Origin: Eucalyptus grandis
Taxonomy: Eukaryota > Streptophyta > Magnoliopsida > Myrtales > Myrtaceae
Assembly: GCF_016545825.1 (NCBI RefSeq)
Contig: NC_052620.1
Coordinates: forward strand, 11,160,001-11,224,000
Direction: 5' to 3'
DNA length: 64,000 nt
Shown: positions 1-11,436 of the stretch, in pieces
Position numbering within the stretch: position 1 is the stretch's first letter
Layout: every line of letters begins with the position of its first letter
Notes under the pieces: model-generated
Database searches by the model: none
What the model saw: the letters and a program-made list of their open reading frames with translations, nothing else
What the model was told of the DNA's origin: nothing
Translations under genes and position numbers: made by a program

Positions 1-170
1 GGACGAATACGTTGGATGAAGAAATTGTTAGAACAAATTGAAAATGAAGAAGTGCTAAACACGACATGTTGAACGTTACCTGAAATAGACCATGCCAAAA
101 CTCAACCCAAAAGTTTTTGGAAATAACTTAGAAAACCAACCTTATTCCTCCTTTTCAAAAGACCTAATTG
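1..170 (+). repeat. Diverged direct repeat, copy 1
   Basis: The first 165 bases recur at 1757-1925 in the same orientation. Both copies begin GGACGAATACGTTGGATG and share the stretch GTTTTTGGAAATAACTTAGAAA, with many substitutions between them. The two copies flank the P450 remnant. I cannot assign the unit to a known family; it may be part of a duplicated 3' flank. Confidence 0.75.
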
Positions 171-603
171 ATAATTTCGCTCTAACTAAACCGTTACTTT
201 AAATGATAAGAATATTCATTACGTCCCAAGACTGAAAAAGACTTCAGTCAAATGCCATGTTTCACAACGTTCTAATCTATCATTTCCATGTAATCCCATT
301 GCTTTTTCAACACGTATATTGGATCCCGCGGTTGAAAGATCACATGATTTCGAATTCATGACCTAACTCCTGTAATTACTCTAATTAGATGAACACAGGA
401 CTTGAATATTACGGGTGTACAAAATAAAGTTAATTTGACTTGACAGATTTCCGTGGCGTGTACGCCAAAAAACCCTTTCTTTTCTCCGTTCACTGGACAA
501 AGCTGTACTTTCCTCTTTCTTTCTTTTATCTATCGACGTCTTCTTTTTCTTTTTCTTTTTTTCCCACACTTTTAGACCGAGTCAAAGTCTTCATATTACA
601 TTA

Positions 604-1152
604 GCCATGACCCTCGAATAGGCGATGGCCAAAATGGTGAAGAACCCGAGAGTAATGGAGAGAGGTGAATCTGAAAATCGGCAAGTTCTTTGAGGAAAAG
701 AGAGGATCGACGAGCAAGACATCCAGCAATTACACTAATTTGAGACTAGTCATTAAAGAAACTCCACGATTGCATCCTCCTATTCCCCTCATCACGAGAG
801 AGTTAAGGGACATATGAGCAGTCTCCGTATATTAGATACGGCCATAAACTATAGTCATCATCAAGGTGGGGGTACTCGAAAGAGACTTTGATCAAGGAAT
901 GATGCCGAATGCTTTATATCAGAGAGATTTGAAAACTCTTCAGTTATCTATAAGGGGACTAACTATACATTCCATATGGAGCAGGTCAAAGGATGTATCC
1001 CAGCATATTATTTGGTCTTGCCGATATTGAACTTCCACTTGCTCAATTGCTTTACCACTTTGATCGGAAGTCAGAACAGTTCGACATGTCCCTGACATTT
1101 GGAGCTGCAGCTCGGAAAAAGAATGAATTGAACCTAATTGCCATCCTATAAC
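604..1152 (+). pseudogene. Cytochrome P450 pseudogene, CYP71-like C-terminal half
   Basis: Microsomal CYP71-clan P450s are haem monooxygenases of plant secondary metabolism. The decayed reading frames here follow the C-terminal half of such an enzyme in order. A helix I/J segment resembling AMAKMVKNPRVME starts near 625. The helix K region with the ExxR-type motif (VIKETPRLHPP) lies near 750-785. The PERF-like segment (SERFENSS) is near 920-945. The haem-loop region (YGAGQRMYPS, where the family has FGAGRRxCPG) and FGLADIELPLAQLLYHFD follow at about 975-1065, and the usual FGA..RKKNEL..I end is near 1100-1150. The haem-ligand cysteine is replaced, there are in-frame stops (a TAG stands in place of a conserved Trp codon near 619) and the frame shifts several times. 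The N-terminal half is absent. A functional gene is excluded. Confidence 0.85.
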
Positions 1153-1756
1153 AGTTCATCCCAAAGCATTGAGAGTAGTACCAAGAACAATTATGCATTT
1201 TATGTTCTAGTGAAAGAAGATTTCACCATTGGGCATTATTGATAATAAGACATTCTTACGGGCTATCCTTTCTTCCCTGCAAGTCTGCAAAGTGCAAGAG
1301 CATGATGCCGACTTACTAAAGCCATACTTGGATGCACTGAATTAATATGAATCAACGCAACTCAGTCCTCAGTTCTGGTGGATTCCACTAGAGTCCACAT
1401 GTGAGACCAATTTAACTCAGCACAGCGTCCACTCCCTCAATCCTTATCCTTACAAAGGATATGGACGTCGTGCCTTCTTTTTGAGTTCAATGAAAAGAAA
1501 AACGCACAGATGTTTAAGTCAAGGTCATCAAGGACTTTTCAGTGCATCAGGAACATCTATTCAAGTCTAGCCTACTACTTTTCTTGGTCCAAGCTTGGAG
1601 CTGTTTACGGAAACGAAAAATTCTTGCTGATTACTTGGCCGGCATGAAGATGAACACTTCTGTATTTCACAGGAAGCTGCCGTGGTCCCATGAAGAAGAA
1701 AAAAGACAGAAACGATCAAAGGAGAGAACCTACCTAGTAGCCACAAGTTTCTTTTA
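1153..1756. other. Unassigned stretch after the P450 remnant
   Basis: There is one open frame of 71 codons at 1542-1757 on the plus strand. It has no motif I recognise and runs into the second copy of the direct repeat. I see no convincing gene. Confidence 0.4.
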
Positions 1757-1925
1757 GAGGACGAATACGTTGGATGGACAGGTTGTTAGAACGATTTGAA
1801 AATCCAGAAGTGCAAAACACAACTTTTAGAACTTAACCTTAAATTAACCATGCCAGAACTCACCCCGGATGTTTTTGGAAATAACTTAGAAAGCCAACCT
1901 TGTTCATCCTTTTCGAAAGACCCAA
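1757..1925 (+). repeat. Diverged direct repeat, copy 2
   Basis: This is the second copy of the unit at 1-170, about 1.76 kb downstream in the same orientation. Its level of divergence indicates an old duplication. Confidence 0.75.
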
Positions 1926-3579
1926 GAAATTAATATGTTTCATTGATTTCTTGGCGAGTGACAATTTCTTTTATTCCATGACAAGTCAGAAAATTCTACG
2001 TGGATGCTCCATATGCAACAAGAAAGATGTATGACCAGATAGCCACAGCAATTACTATGGCAAGTTAGTAATACACTGTCTTTCGGTAACAACACAAGCG
2101 GCGATTTTGTACCATTATTCCAAGAACACCTCAGGCGATATGCCGTGATATAGGACTAGCCTTTCTTTCCCTTTTCCCCCGTTCTAAAGATGGTTCGACC
2201 CCTTCCACTATACAAGGGTATATTATGCACAACTTCTCTGAATTTTAGGTAACACAAGTTTGCCTCCAATTTTTCAATTGTTATACAATAACCTCTGAAC
2301 TTTTATTTTGTTCAAGCAATTAACTCTTCATTATATTCTTATTAGCATGCACAATGCTTGTGAATTTTAAGGGGCAAAAGTATAATTTTATCTCATTCTT
2401 TTTTAAAGCCTCTTTTTACCTTTAATTAATGTAAAAGACTGAAATACCAATAATCAAAATAATAAATATCGATAATCATATTGAATGATGAGAAATTTTC
2501 AAAATTAAATAAATATAGCCACCTTCATATAACTAAATAAGATATTTTAAAAAATAAATACAAATTTATTAGAAAGGGTAAAAGGCATCAATAACTAAAA
2601 GATCAAATAACAAAAATTCCTTAATCACTATGTATGTTTAAGGGGCAAATTACCATAATAATGATTGATTAACGAAAATATTTACAAGGAGAGCGATCAA
2701 TCCCTTGCAAAATATATCCCTTTAAGAGGCAATCCTCCAAGAAGAGCTTCTAGCATATTGAATAAAAACGCCCTTTGCATCGATAATTATTTGAAATTTT
2801 CTACATCATTTTGGTTTTTAGATAAGTTTTCAAATTGGAACCTCCTCAGATGCAATGGCACATGAAACTCGCTTCAGTTTTGGCTCATACGCTAGTTTTT
2901 AGGTCCCCGCCATATTGTGTAATGAGGCATATCTTTCTTTGAGAAAGCTACCATCACCAAATTATCTTAAACAGTAACTTGTGCTATTTTGCTGGTCCCA
3001 TATGCTTGCTTTTTTGAGTTTGGGCTTGTATTATATCTTTCCTTCTTAGACAGTCCTTTGCCTTATATTTCTTATTCAATTGTTATACGCATCAAAGAGC
3101 AACCAAAAGCATCCGATCCATTAATTAAACGTATGAACTCATATTCTAGTGGAGTTATTCATCAAATTTACGATATCAATGCTTGACGCGTCCATACCTA
3201 TTGGGATCGTGCCTCAATTTTCAGTTTATGCTTCACACTCTTATGGTAGGATTTCGGACAACCACCTTACACTACTGGATTTGATTAATATCAAAGTGCT
3301 CTAAGTGAGTCAGCTTCATTACTAAACTAAGTAGATCACCAAATCAATAAGCAATTCACCACCTCAATCAAAGATCAAACATGCTATTATAATGAACCAC
3401 GCGGATGACATGGAATATTGAGTGCAGAAATATGAGAAGTCAAACTTGTATTCTAACTAAACATCTCAACTTTTCCATCGAAGTCACCAAGGAACCACAT
3501 AATGTAAGGTCCATTATTAGTGTGAGCCCATTACAATTTGTGGCCCGACAAAAATTGATGGACACCGACTTCACAACCT
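1926..3579. other. AT-rich intergenic DNA
   Basis: There are only short spurious frames here. The segment near 3411-3475 resembles a piece at about 14829-14880 (ATATGAGAAG, then CAAACTT), so a dispersed repeat is present. No gene is seen. Confidence 0.5.
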
Positions 3580-4039
3580 TGAGTAAGGACATTCATGAAA
3601 ATCACAATTTAGTCCTAGCCGCATGGAAAACTGGTGATGTTTTCCCGCAGTGGATCCAAACCTGTAGAACAGCAAACATCTTTCAGCAAACAACTCTCAC
3701 CGGCGAATGTTCTCTCACGAATTTTTGTTGGCAAGGCGTCACGTCATTTCTCGAATCAAATAGAAACTGCATATCGCCATTTCCGCAGCCTTCAATTTAT
3801 ACACTCTGCACAGCACGCATAATAACCGCTCAATCTCAGAGATTTACCTCAAAGCAAAAGGAGAGTCACGACGCGTCGCTCCTTCCATGCAATGGCTGTT
3901 TTTCAGCAAGATTGAATAGCAGCAACCCGTACAGCATGGCAATAAGTGAAGGAGATTAACTTCAGTTCTTTCCATCACTATATATGCTGGCCTAAGTACC
4001 GGATAACTGAAGCTTACCGCATTCTCTCGCCCCACAATT
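3580..4039 (-). pseudogene. CHY/RING zinc-finger E3 ligase pseudogene, 3' exons
   Basis: This is the downstream part of the gene whose 5' exons lie at 12065-13324. CHY/CTCHY/RING proteins of the MIEL1/RZPF34 type are ubiquitin E3 ligases with many Zn-binding Cys and His. On the minus strand four exon remnants are visible. The first (4039-4018) encodes IVGRENA between a CTCAG acceptor and a GTAAGC donor. The second (about 3935-3848) reads CCYSILLKNSHCMEGA before GAG|GTAAAT. The third (3766 to about 3690, after GCAG) reads FDSRNDVT.PC, the start of the RING region. The fourth (3661 to about 3580, after ACAG) reads CGKTSPVFH, matching the family C-terminus. Cysteines are lost and frames shift, so it is a pseudogene. 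The 22-base exon completes the codon split at the end of the exon at 12065-12108, which ties the two halves together. Confidence 0.8.
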
Positions 4040-4167
4040 CTGAGAAAGAAAATACAGTTGGACATGTATCAAACGTGCAACATCATTAACGACTAAGAAA
4101 TGATGAAAGGAACATCCAGAAGCGGGGAACTCTGTATAAATTGAAATATAAATACCTAAAAGGAAAC

Positions 4168-4575
4168 TGAAGGCTTTATTTGATTTGGGCTTAAGGCCCA
4201 TCCGCCAAAGTTGGGCCCAGAAAGCCCGGCCCACGGGAATAGGGCCCGTGGAAAGAAGGGGGTATAAAAGGGAGAGAGAGAGAGAGAAGACGTTGGTTGA
4301 AAACTGAATTCACGTCTTCTCTCTCCCGCGTATTCTCAAGAAACGAACGCATATGGCTTGTTCTTCCTCCCTTCAAGGCTTCATCGGATCGAATTGCTCA
4401 GTTTCTCTTCCTCCATCAACGTCGGTGTTTAATCTGTGGCTAAAAGGTACACTCGAATCCGTGGTGTGCTTTACGATCGGTGATACGTGTCGTTTTCTTG
4501 GGCTTCACTTCCGCATAGATTTAGGGACTCGATTTAGTGTCGAATCCGGTCTTCGGGGATCAGTCATTCCCAACA
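4168..4575 (+). repeat. 5' LTR of the Copia element
   Basis: It starts TGAAGGCTTTATTT and ends TTCCCAACA. It matches 11437-11847 across its whole length. A GA microsatellite at about 4271-4288 follows the TATA box. Confidence 0.95.
4263..4269 (+). promoter_or_regulatory. TATA box in the Copia LTR
   Basis: TATAAAA lies 96 bases into the LTR and is conserved in the 3' LTR at 11531-11537. This is the expected place for the U3 promoter. Confidence 0.6.
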
Positions 4576-4588
4576 TTGGTATCGAGCA
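4576..4588 (+). other. Copia primer-binding site
   Basis: TTGGTATCGAGCA directly follows the LTR. It differs from the usual initiator-tRNA-Met primer site TGGTATCAGAGC by one missing A, probably a later deletion. Confidence 0.8.
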
Positions 4589-4744
4589 CTGTTTCACGTT
4601 TTCCCGATCAATTCGATGTTTTTGATTGATTTTTTGCGAAATCCCTTCGGCCGTACGGGAACGGGCGAAAATCCCAACACCCGAGACTTCTTCGGCAATT
4701 TTCATGAGTTTTCGAATGTAAAAAACAAATTCTGAAAGCACTAG

Positions 4745-5310
4745 GAGAAAGGCGACGTGGAGACGAGAGTCCGGAGATGTCTCGAGCGCGCCGGGAGACG
4801 CGCATGCGCCCACACGCGCGGCCGGAAGGCGATGCCGTGGGCGCGACGCGCCGCCCGGAGCGCTCGATCGCCGGCGCGTGCGTCACACGCGCCCGGTCGG
4901 CGAGTCGGCGCGTGCACGCCGCCGGCCGGGCCGGCACGCGCGGTCCACGGACCGGCAGCGTCGCGGCGTCATCATGACGTCACCCAACGGCCGGAACTGG
5001 CCGCGTCATTGATGACGTCGCCGATGACGTCGGTTGGCGGCGGCGACCCGCGAACCGACCCGACCCGACCGGCCGACGATGGCACGCGTGGCGAGGTGCG
5101 GCCCGGCGTCTCGCGTGCGTCATCCCGCGCACGCAGCGGCAAAGTGCGGCGGTCCGCGCCCGTCGGGTCCGTCCGGTCGGCTCGGTCCGACGGTCCGTCC
5201 GGTCCGACGACTGTTGACCGGCGACGACCGTTGACCGGCGACGACCGTTGACCGTTGACTTGACCGTTGACCGTTGATGACCGTTGACCGTTGACTTTGA
5301 CCGTTGACCC
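4745..5310. promoter_or_regulatory. GC-rich Copia leader with TGACG and W-box motifs
   Basis: This stretch is strikingly GC- and CpG-rich compared with the AT-rich surroundings. It holds three TGACGTC motifs (4975, 5013, 5025), the core bound by TGA-type bZIP factors. It ends in a cluster of ten TTGAC cores between 5214 and 5308, the core of the W-box bound by WRKY factors. Long open frames on both strands are a by-product of base composition. Whether the motifs act is not shown by the sequence. Confidence 0.55.
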
Positions 5311-5311
5311 G

Positions 5312-5346
<35 letters not shown>
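5312..5346 (+). repeat. A35 homopolymer
   Basis: An uninterrupted run of A follows the TTGACC repeats inside the Copia leader. No target duplication is seen around it, so I do not call it a retrotransposed tail. Confidence 0.9.
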
Positions 5347-5349
<3 letters not shown>

Positions 5350-5529
5350 AAAAGAATGTGTTTCTTTTTCAATTAAGTCTATGTGGATTATATGTAATCC
5401 CTTATTTGTTCTGTATTTGTTGCAGGAACAATGCCTCCCCCGAGGTTGCGCACACCTATTCGCGCAGTGCCGATGAACAAAAGGAAATTTGTCTAAGTTG
5501 ATAGGCGAGCGACCGATCATCGATGGGAG

Positions 5530-5805
5530 AGTGGTGACTTAATTGATCACATCCTTGAAGTGAACGGGAAAATTCAACAGGTCATATGGAATGGTCGTCC
5601 TATGTCACAGTCAGAGATGGTGCGATTTTTCATAAGCACTCTTCCACCTGAGTGGCAAGATGTGTTGAATCGCATATGGGATCTCAACGGAGCTGCTTCC
5701 TATAAGAAAATTGTGATGGATTTTGTAAACGAATATTATTGTATTGTTTCAAGGGAAAAGATCAAGAAATTGAACAAAAGAGGATCTTTCCGTTCGTGTC
5801 TTTGA
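5530..5805 (+). pseudogene. Gag-like fragment in the Copia leader
   Basis: An open frame reads from about 5530, with its first ATG at 5560, to a stop at 5805. The segment FFISTLPPEWQDVLNRI is reminiscent of the capsid-like region of Copia gag (the LPP/LPxxW segment). The element has its own gag start at 6200, so this would be a second, partial gag-like piece. It may be left over from another element or from template switching. The family match is tentative. Confidence 0.35.
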
Positions 5806-6199
5806 CTTGGTGTTAGTTGTATTGGCGATATGTGTTAAGTGTGATTTGTGGACATATTATGTAATGATTACTACCTAATTGTGTTAATTGAAAGCATTAT
5901 TGTTTTTATTGGATGTCTATTATATATTGCTTTTCATTATTGCTTTGGTTGTCTTTGTGGGTAATTAGTGTGGGTAGTTTTAGAAGTTTTTGTAGCTTCA
6001 TAGAATTAATTTTACATAAGACAATTATATTGATGATAGTTTTAAGTTAGGATTTTGGAGGATGATTGGAAACATAGTGACCTTTTGATTCTAAAACCTT
6101 ACTTAAAATTATTCATTAATATGATGGGTCTATGTAAATAGGGATGCATAAATGATAGGCATTAATAATTCGTGCATATTTGTCCGATTTGTTCGATCA

Positions 6200-7129
6200 A
6201 TGGCTTCAGCCACAAAGAGCATAGTTGCCGAATGAACAAAGGTGAAAAGCTCAATGGTGACAACTATGAAATTTGGCAAATGAAAATCCAAAAGTATGTC
6301 TTTGGAAGAGCAAGAAGCACTTGAGGCTCTTGTCATGACCATGGTAGAACCCGAAGAGGGAACTACCGCACAAAGACAAAAGAAACAAAGAAGCTTTTTC
6401 TGCGTGGAAAGAATGAACTCTCTAGCTCGCATCACGTTGTCGAGCAGCATGGAAAATGACGTCATGCGAGAGTTTCGGTGTTTTGACAATGCTAAGGAAT
6501 TGTGGGAGGCATTGGCAGCTAGATATGGTCATACTTCGGTGACTAGGCGAGGCGGCTCACTATCGGGTTTGACTCTTATAAGAAGCCTCATGGTCGAGAC
6601 CATGAAGCAACATCTTAGAAAGATGTCAAACATGATAACTGAGCCGAAAGATGCTGGCCATGTCCTCACGAGATGAGCAGCAAGTGCAAGCAAGTGATTC
6701 GTTCCTTGCCTCAGAGTTGGGAGCATATGAAGGTGCACCTGACTCATAATGAAAACATCAAAACCTTTGAGGATGCGATGCGTCATCTTGAGCTGGAAGA
6801 GGACCGTCTGTTGGCGGCTAAGCCGGATGCTGAACTCTATTATGCTGGTTCTAGCTCAAATGGAGCTTCGAGCTCCAAACGCAAGCGCCCTAACTGGTTT
6901 GATAAGGGGAAAGGCAAGGAAGAAGCGGGTCCTTCGTGGAAGAAACCCAAGTTTAACCAACATGAAAGAGGGAAGCGCCCCCGCATGAAAAAGCTTGCAA
7001 GGGTGAAATGCTACAACCGTGACAAGAAGGGTCACTATGCTCGCGATCGTCGTGAGCCAAAGAAGGTATGCACCCCTTGTACTTTTCAGAACTTTACTTA
7101 TGTGTCGAGTTCTGTGTTCCTAACTGAGT
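6200..7129 (+). pseudogene. Copia gag, frameshifted
   Basis: Gag forms the particle that packages element RNA. The frame opens at ATG 6200 with MASATKSIVAE and passes a LNGDNYEIWQMKIQ segment in another frame. It continues through NAKELWEALAARYGH (near 6490-6535) and LPQSWEHMKVHL (near 6706). A zinc knuckle lies near 7009-7060: CYNRDKKGHYARDRREP. Two of the Cys positions of the CX2CX4HX4C knuckle are Arg, so RNA binding by this motif is lost. Frameshifts or stops occur near 6231, 6290, 6560 and 6676. Confidence 0.85.
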
Positions 7130-8170
7130 CTAATCCTTTGTGGACTGTGGATTCAGGAGCGACAGACCATGTAGCGAAGGATAGAGGATCCTTCGTGGAA
7201 TTCCGACGAGTACCAACCGGAACTAAGTGGATCTATGTGGGAAACAACTCGAGCTAAAGTGAAAGGAATTGGCACATGCCAACCGAATATGCGTGGTGGA
7301 CGCACCTTGTTTCTTCATGATGTATTGTATGCTCCGGAGATTCGTTGAATTTAGTGTCTCGTATTAATGTTGGTTAAATTAGGTTTTAATATGAACTTAC
7401 GTAGTAGAGGTGTGAATTTGTTTTTGGAGACAAATTACTATGGTTGTGGATATTTTCTAGATGGTTTTATTGTATTAGATATTGATTATGTTAATGCTAA
7501 TGTTTGTTATTCCCTTATCACATCTTCTAATACCTATGATAATGATGTGAATGTGTGGCATGCTAGACTTGGTCATATTGGCCAACAACGTATGAATAGA
7601 CTAGCCAAAGAGGGCTTGTTGGGTAACATTGAAAAAGTCGATTTACCCATATGTAAGCATTGCCTAGAAGGAAAAACAACACGGAAACCATTTGGGAAAG
7701 GGAAAAGAGCTGAATTTCCTTTGCATTTAATCCATTCTGATGTCTGTGGTCCAATGAATGTGAGAGGAAGGCATGGGGCTATTTATTTCATCACCTTTAT
7801 TGATGATTATACTCGATTCGGATATGTCTATTTGATTTCTCATAAGTCTGAAGCAATAAGTTGTTTCAAAAGGTTTATGAACCTGGTAGAAAATCAATTA
7901 GACAAGAAAATAAAAACATTGAGATCCGATCGAGGTCGAGAATATTTATCCGATGAGTTCAGAAAATTATGTGATGAAAAAGGAATAGAAAGACAGTTGT
8001 CTATTCCGTATACTCCTCAACAAAATGGTGTTGCGAGAGAGAAGAAAACGAACCCTACCGGAAATGGTTAGGTCTATGATGGCGCATGCTAACTTACCTA
8101 TCACCTTTTGGAGTGATGCATTGTTAACTACGCCTATATACTTAACCGGGTGCCTTCCAAATCAGTTACT
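7130..8170 (+). pseudogene. Copia protease and integrase, frameshifted
   Basis: The aspartic protease active site is visible as VDSGATDH at 7145-7168. The frame stops at 7257. It is followed by the GAG-pre-integrase zinc region (WHARLGHIGQQRM and CKHCLEGK, 7556-7675) and the integrase core. HSDVCGP and LRSDRGREYLS carry the first two catalytic Asp residues. After QQNGVA the frame shifts, near 8035, so the segment that should hold the catalytic Glu is out of register. The integrase is therefore inactive as written. Confidence 0.9.
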
Positions 8171-8171
8171 T

Positions 8172-10200
8172 CCACTCCATATGAGTTATGGACAGTAGAA
8201 AACCGGACTTAAGTTTTCTTAAGCCATGGGGTTGTGCTGCCTACACACATGAGTCATCTCACAAATTTGGGAAATTAGGTCCCAGAGGAAAGAAGAGTAT
8301 TTTCATAAGATACTCAGAACACTCAAAAGGGTATGTGTTCATAGGTGAGCAAGAAAGTGGAAGTATAACTGAGTTTGAATCACGAGATGTCACATTCTTA
8401 GAGGATGAATTTCCTAAGAAGGGCGAAATAGGGAAGATTGTTCTCTATTTGAAACCTTGGATCGGGATAATGACCTTATTGGACTTCGTCCAAGTGGGAG
8501 TAATATGAGAAGTGATGAATTGAATTCAACTTATTCTCAATTGCAACCACTTGATGAGACGACATCATTACCTAATCCAAGTGGGAGCATAATGGGAAAT
8601 GATGTGCAAAGTGTACAATCTCCCATTAGGCGAACAAGTCGCCAAAGTATTCCCCGTCGACGTTTTGGCATTGAAGGGGAAACTTTTATGGTTGCTCCAC
8701 AAGATGAGGATGAGCCAAGAAATATTAATGAGGCTCTGAATTGCCCTAGTAAGGAAAATGGATCAATGCAATGGAAGAGGAAATGGAGTCAATGAAATCA
8801 AACCAAGTCTGGGAACTAGTTGATTCGCAAAAGGACGCAGAGCTATTGGGAACAAATGGGTTCTCAAAATAAAGCGAAAGGCTGATGACTCGATTGAAAG
8901 GCATAAGGCTCGCCTTGTGGCGGGGTATAATCAACGGGAAGGAATTGATTATGAAGATACATTTTCTCCCGTAGTGAGATTTCCTCGATTCGCATTATTC
9001 GGCAATAGTGGCTAGTCTCGGATCTTGAGTTACATCAAATGGATGTAAAGACTGCTTTCCTCAATGGACAATTAGATGAAGAAATATATATGGAACAACC
9101 TGTTGGTTTCATAGTGAAAGGCCAATAAGAAAAAGTATGTCGATTTTTGAGGTCGATATATGGTCTTAAGCAGATCATCAAGACAATGGTATGTACGTTT
9201 TCATAATGCCATAATGGCATATGATTTTACGATGATTGAAGAGGATCATTGTGTATATATCAAAAGATCCAAGGATCAATTTGTGATCATATCATTATAT
9301 GTTGATGATATACTAATTGCCGGAAGCAATATGGAGTTTGTTAAGACTCTGTCAAGAGTTGGTTGTCTTCCAACTTTGAGATGAAGGATATGGGTGAGGC
9401 TGCATACATTCTTGGAGTTAAGATTTCAAGAGATCGTTCGAAGAGATCGTTGTCTCTTTCGCAAGAAACTTATATAAACAAAGTTTTAGAACGGTTTCGT
9501 ATGCAAGATTGCAAACCCATAGACACTCCTATTGCAAAAGGTGAAGGATTGAGCCATAGCCTCGTGTCCAAGGACTCCACAAGAGAAGGAACAAATGAAA
9601 CATGTTCCTTATGCAAGTGCTGTTGGGAGCTTGATGTACGCTATGATGTGTACAAGGCCCGACATATGTTTTGCAGTTGGAATGGTGAGTAGATACCAAT
9701 CCAATCCAGGTCCAGCACATTGGAAAGCTGTCAAAAGAATACTGAGGTATCTGAAAGGAACTGCTGATTACAAGTTGAATTACCAAGGAAAGGATCTGCG
9801 ACTTGAAGGCTATTCAGATGCTGATTGGGGAGGAGATTTAGATGAAAGGAAATCTACCTCGGGATTTGCTTTCTTACCGAGCAATGGCGCAATATCATGG
9901 AGTAGTAAGAAGCAAACCCGCATAGCCTTATCCACGATGGAAGCTGAGTTCGTGGCATTATCAGCAGCGAAGTACAAGAAGCAAGTTTGGCTTAAGAGAT
10001 TCTTGGATCATTTAGGTGTTATTGAGAAAGCTGCAAATCCATTGTTGGTTAACCTGTGATAGCCAAGCAGCTATAGCGTACACCAAAGATCCAAAGTATC
10101 ATGGCAAGACCAAACATATAGATACCAAGTATAACTTTGTAAAAGATATGATTGCACGAAAGGATGTGAACTTACAAGTACATATCTACGCATAGAATGG
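8172..10200 (+). pseudogene. Copia reverse transcriptase and RNase H, frameshifted
   Basis: Reverse transcriptase follows the integrase and its linker. It includes HKARLVA near 8905, [21 protein letters not shown] at 9040-9105, and the catalytic YVDDILIAG at 9298-9324. RNase H follows: DADWGGD near 9820, STSGFAF, and ALSTMEAEFVALS at 9928-9966. KYHGKTKHID lies near 10096. Stops and frameshifts near 8795, 9000, 9128, 9350, 9560 and 10057 break the frame. No envelope-like frame is present. Confidence 0.9.
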
Positions 10201-10289
10201 TAGCAGATCCTATGACAAAGCCAATACCTAGAGATGTGTTTTGTGGTCATGTAAAATCTCTAGGATTGCGTAGAGTCCGATGTACTGAA

Positions 10290-11426
10290 TTGTAATTTCC
10301 CTGAGTTGTTCACATTTATGAAATTTTGTTTTTCATTGATTAATGCCTATGAATCTTTGTATGATCTTTATGCATCTTAATGCTCAGTGCATTACTTTAA
10401 GTTAGGAAAGTATGTCGGACAGATATGAGATTAGCCCACTCACACGGGTAATCGCCTCTATTTACTTGTGTGATAAATAGAGATGAGACTGTTTTTAAGC
10501 TTATTATCTAGGTGATAATCGAGAGCTCAAGCTTAAAACACGTATGTCGCCTTAATCGGGTGTTAAGATGAGGACATAATACTTACTATGTCCGAGAGTA
10601 AAATACCCCACATATTTTACTTTATCTGTCTATGATGCCGATGTGAGTTTCGATGAATTTTGTAAATGAGTAGATACGTGAACTCAAGTTAGACATTGGG
10701 TATGTCTGAACTATCATCTGTACGGTATTGAAAAGTGTAGACATACGCTCCATGGGAAAGGAGTTAATACCGTAATACGTATTTCATACTACGTATGCAT
10801 GACGACGACCAATAAGAGTGGCAAAAGTTTGATCTCAACTTTTTATGTCGTGTGAGACTCTTGAGGAAAATAGTTCCTCAATTTTGTCCCCTCATGACTC
10901 TTACTTATTCTCAAGATTTCTATTTAGTGTTTGCTATCTTAGGATGTTGCCAATGGTCATGTGTTTGATTCGATCTAATGGGACATTTCTAGAAAAGCAA
11001 GCTGAACTGAAATTGAGAGTTTGAAGGAAAGAGGAAGATCGATTTTGGAGAATCACATTATAGTTTTGTATTCACTGGTCGACCAATTATAACTGTCTTT
11101 GTGATAATTATAATTGTGAATACAATATATATCATTGTTTAAAAGAGATTAAGAGAGATATAAATGTGATCGGTCGATCTAGGTACGCATACTAAATCTA
11201 CTCGGAGTGTGACGCCCATTATGAGCTGCTATATATTCCTAACAGATGTATAGTAACGAGCTCTCAAAGTATCTTTGGTCGCACGGATTATTCACCAGTA
11301 TGAATGTTGAAGAGAGGTAAAGAGAATCTGTTTGGCCCACCATGTTAAGAGAGAGTCTATGATGGATTATTCTCGATGGGCCCGAGTAGGCCTGTCCGCC
11401 CATGTTGGTTTTGGACCACCATGTGC
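10290..11426 (+). other. Long 3' untranslated region of the Copia element
   Basis: About 1.1 kb lies between the end of RNase H and the purine tract. It contains no open frame of note. Confidence 0.6.
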
Positions 11427-11436
11427 GAGTGGGAGA
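11427..11436 (+). other. Copia polypurine tract
   Basis: GAGTGGGAGA directly abuts the TG of the 3' LTR, the expected place of the plus-strand primer. Confidence 0.7.

Noticed and set aside
3405..3959. 184-codon open frame on the plus strand
   Set aside because: It lies antisense to exon remnants of the CHY/RING pseudogene, which have matching motifs and splice sites on the minus strand. The plus frame shows no known motif.
4757..5251. Long Arg/Ala-rich open frames on both strands
   Set aside because: The region is GC- and CpG-rich with few stop codons by composition and contains simple TTGACCG repeats. It is the leader of a Copia element.
5312..5346. Poly(A) run as a retrogene tail
   Set aside because: No target duplication or upstream cDNA-like sequence is found. 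It sits in the Copia leader after a simple repeat.
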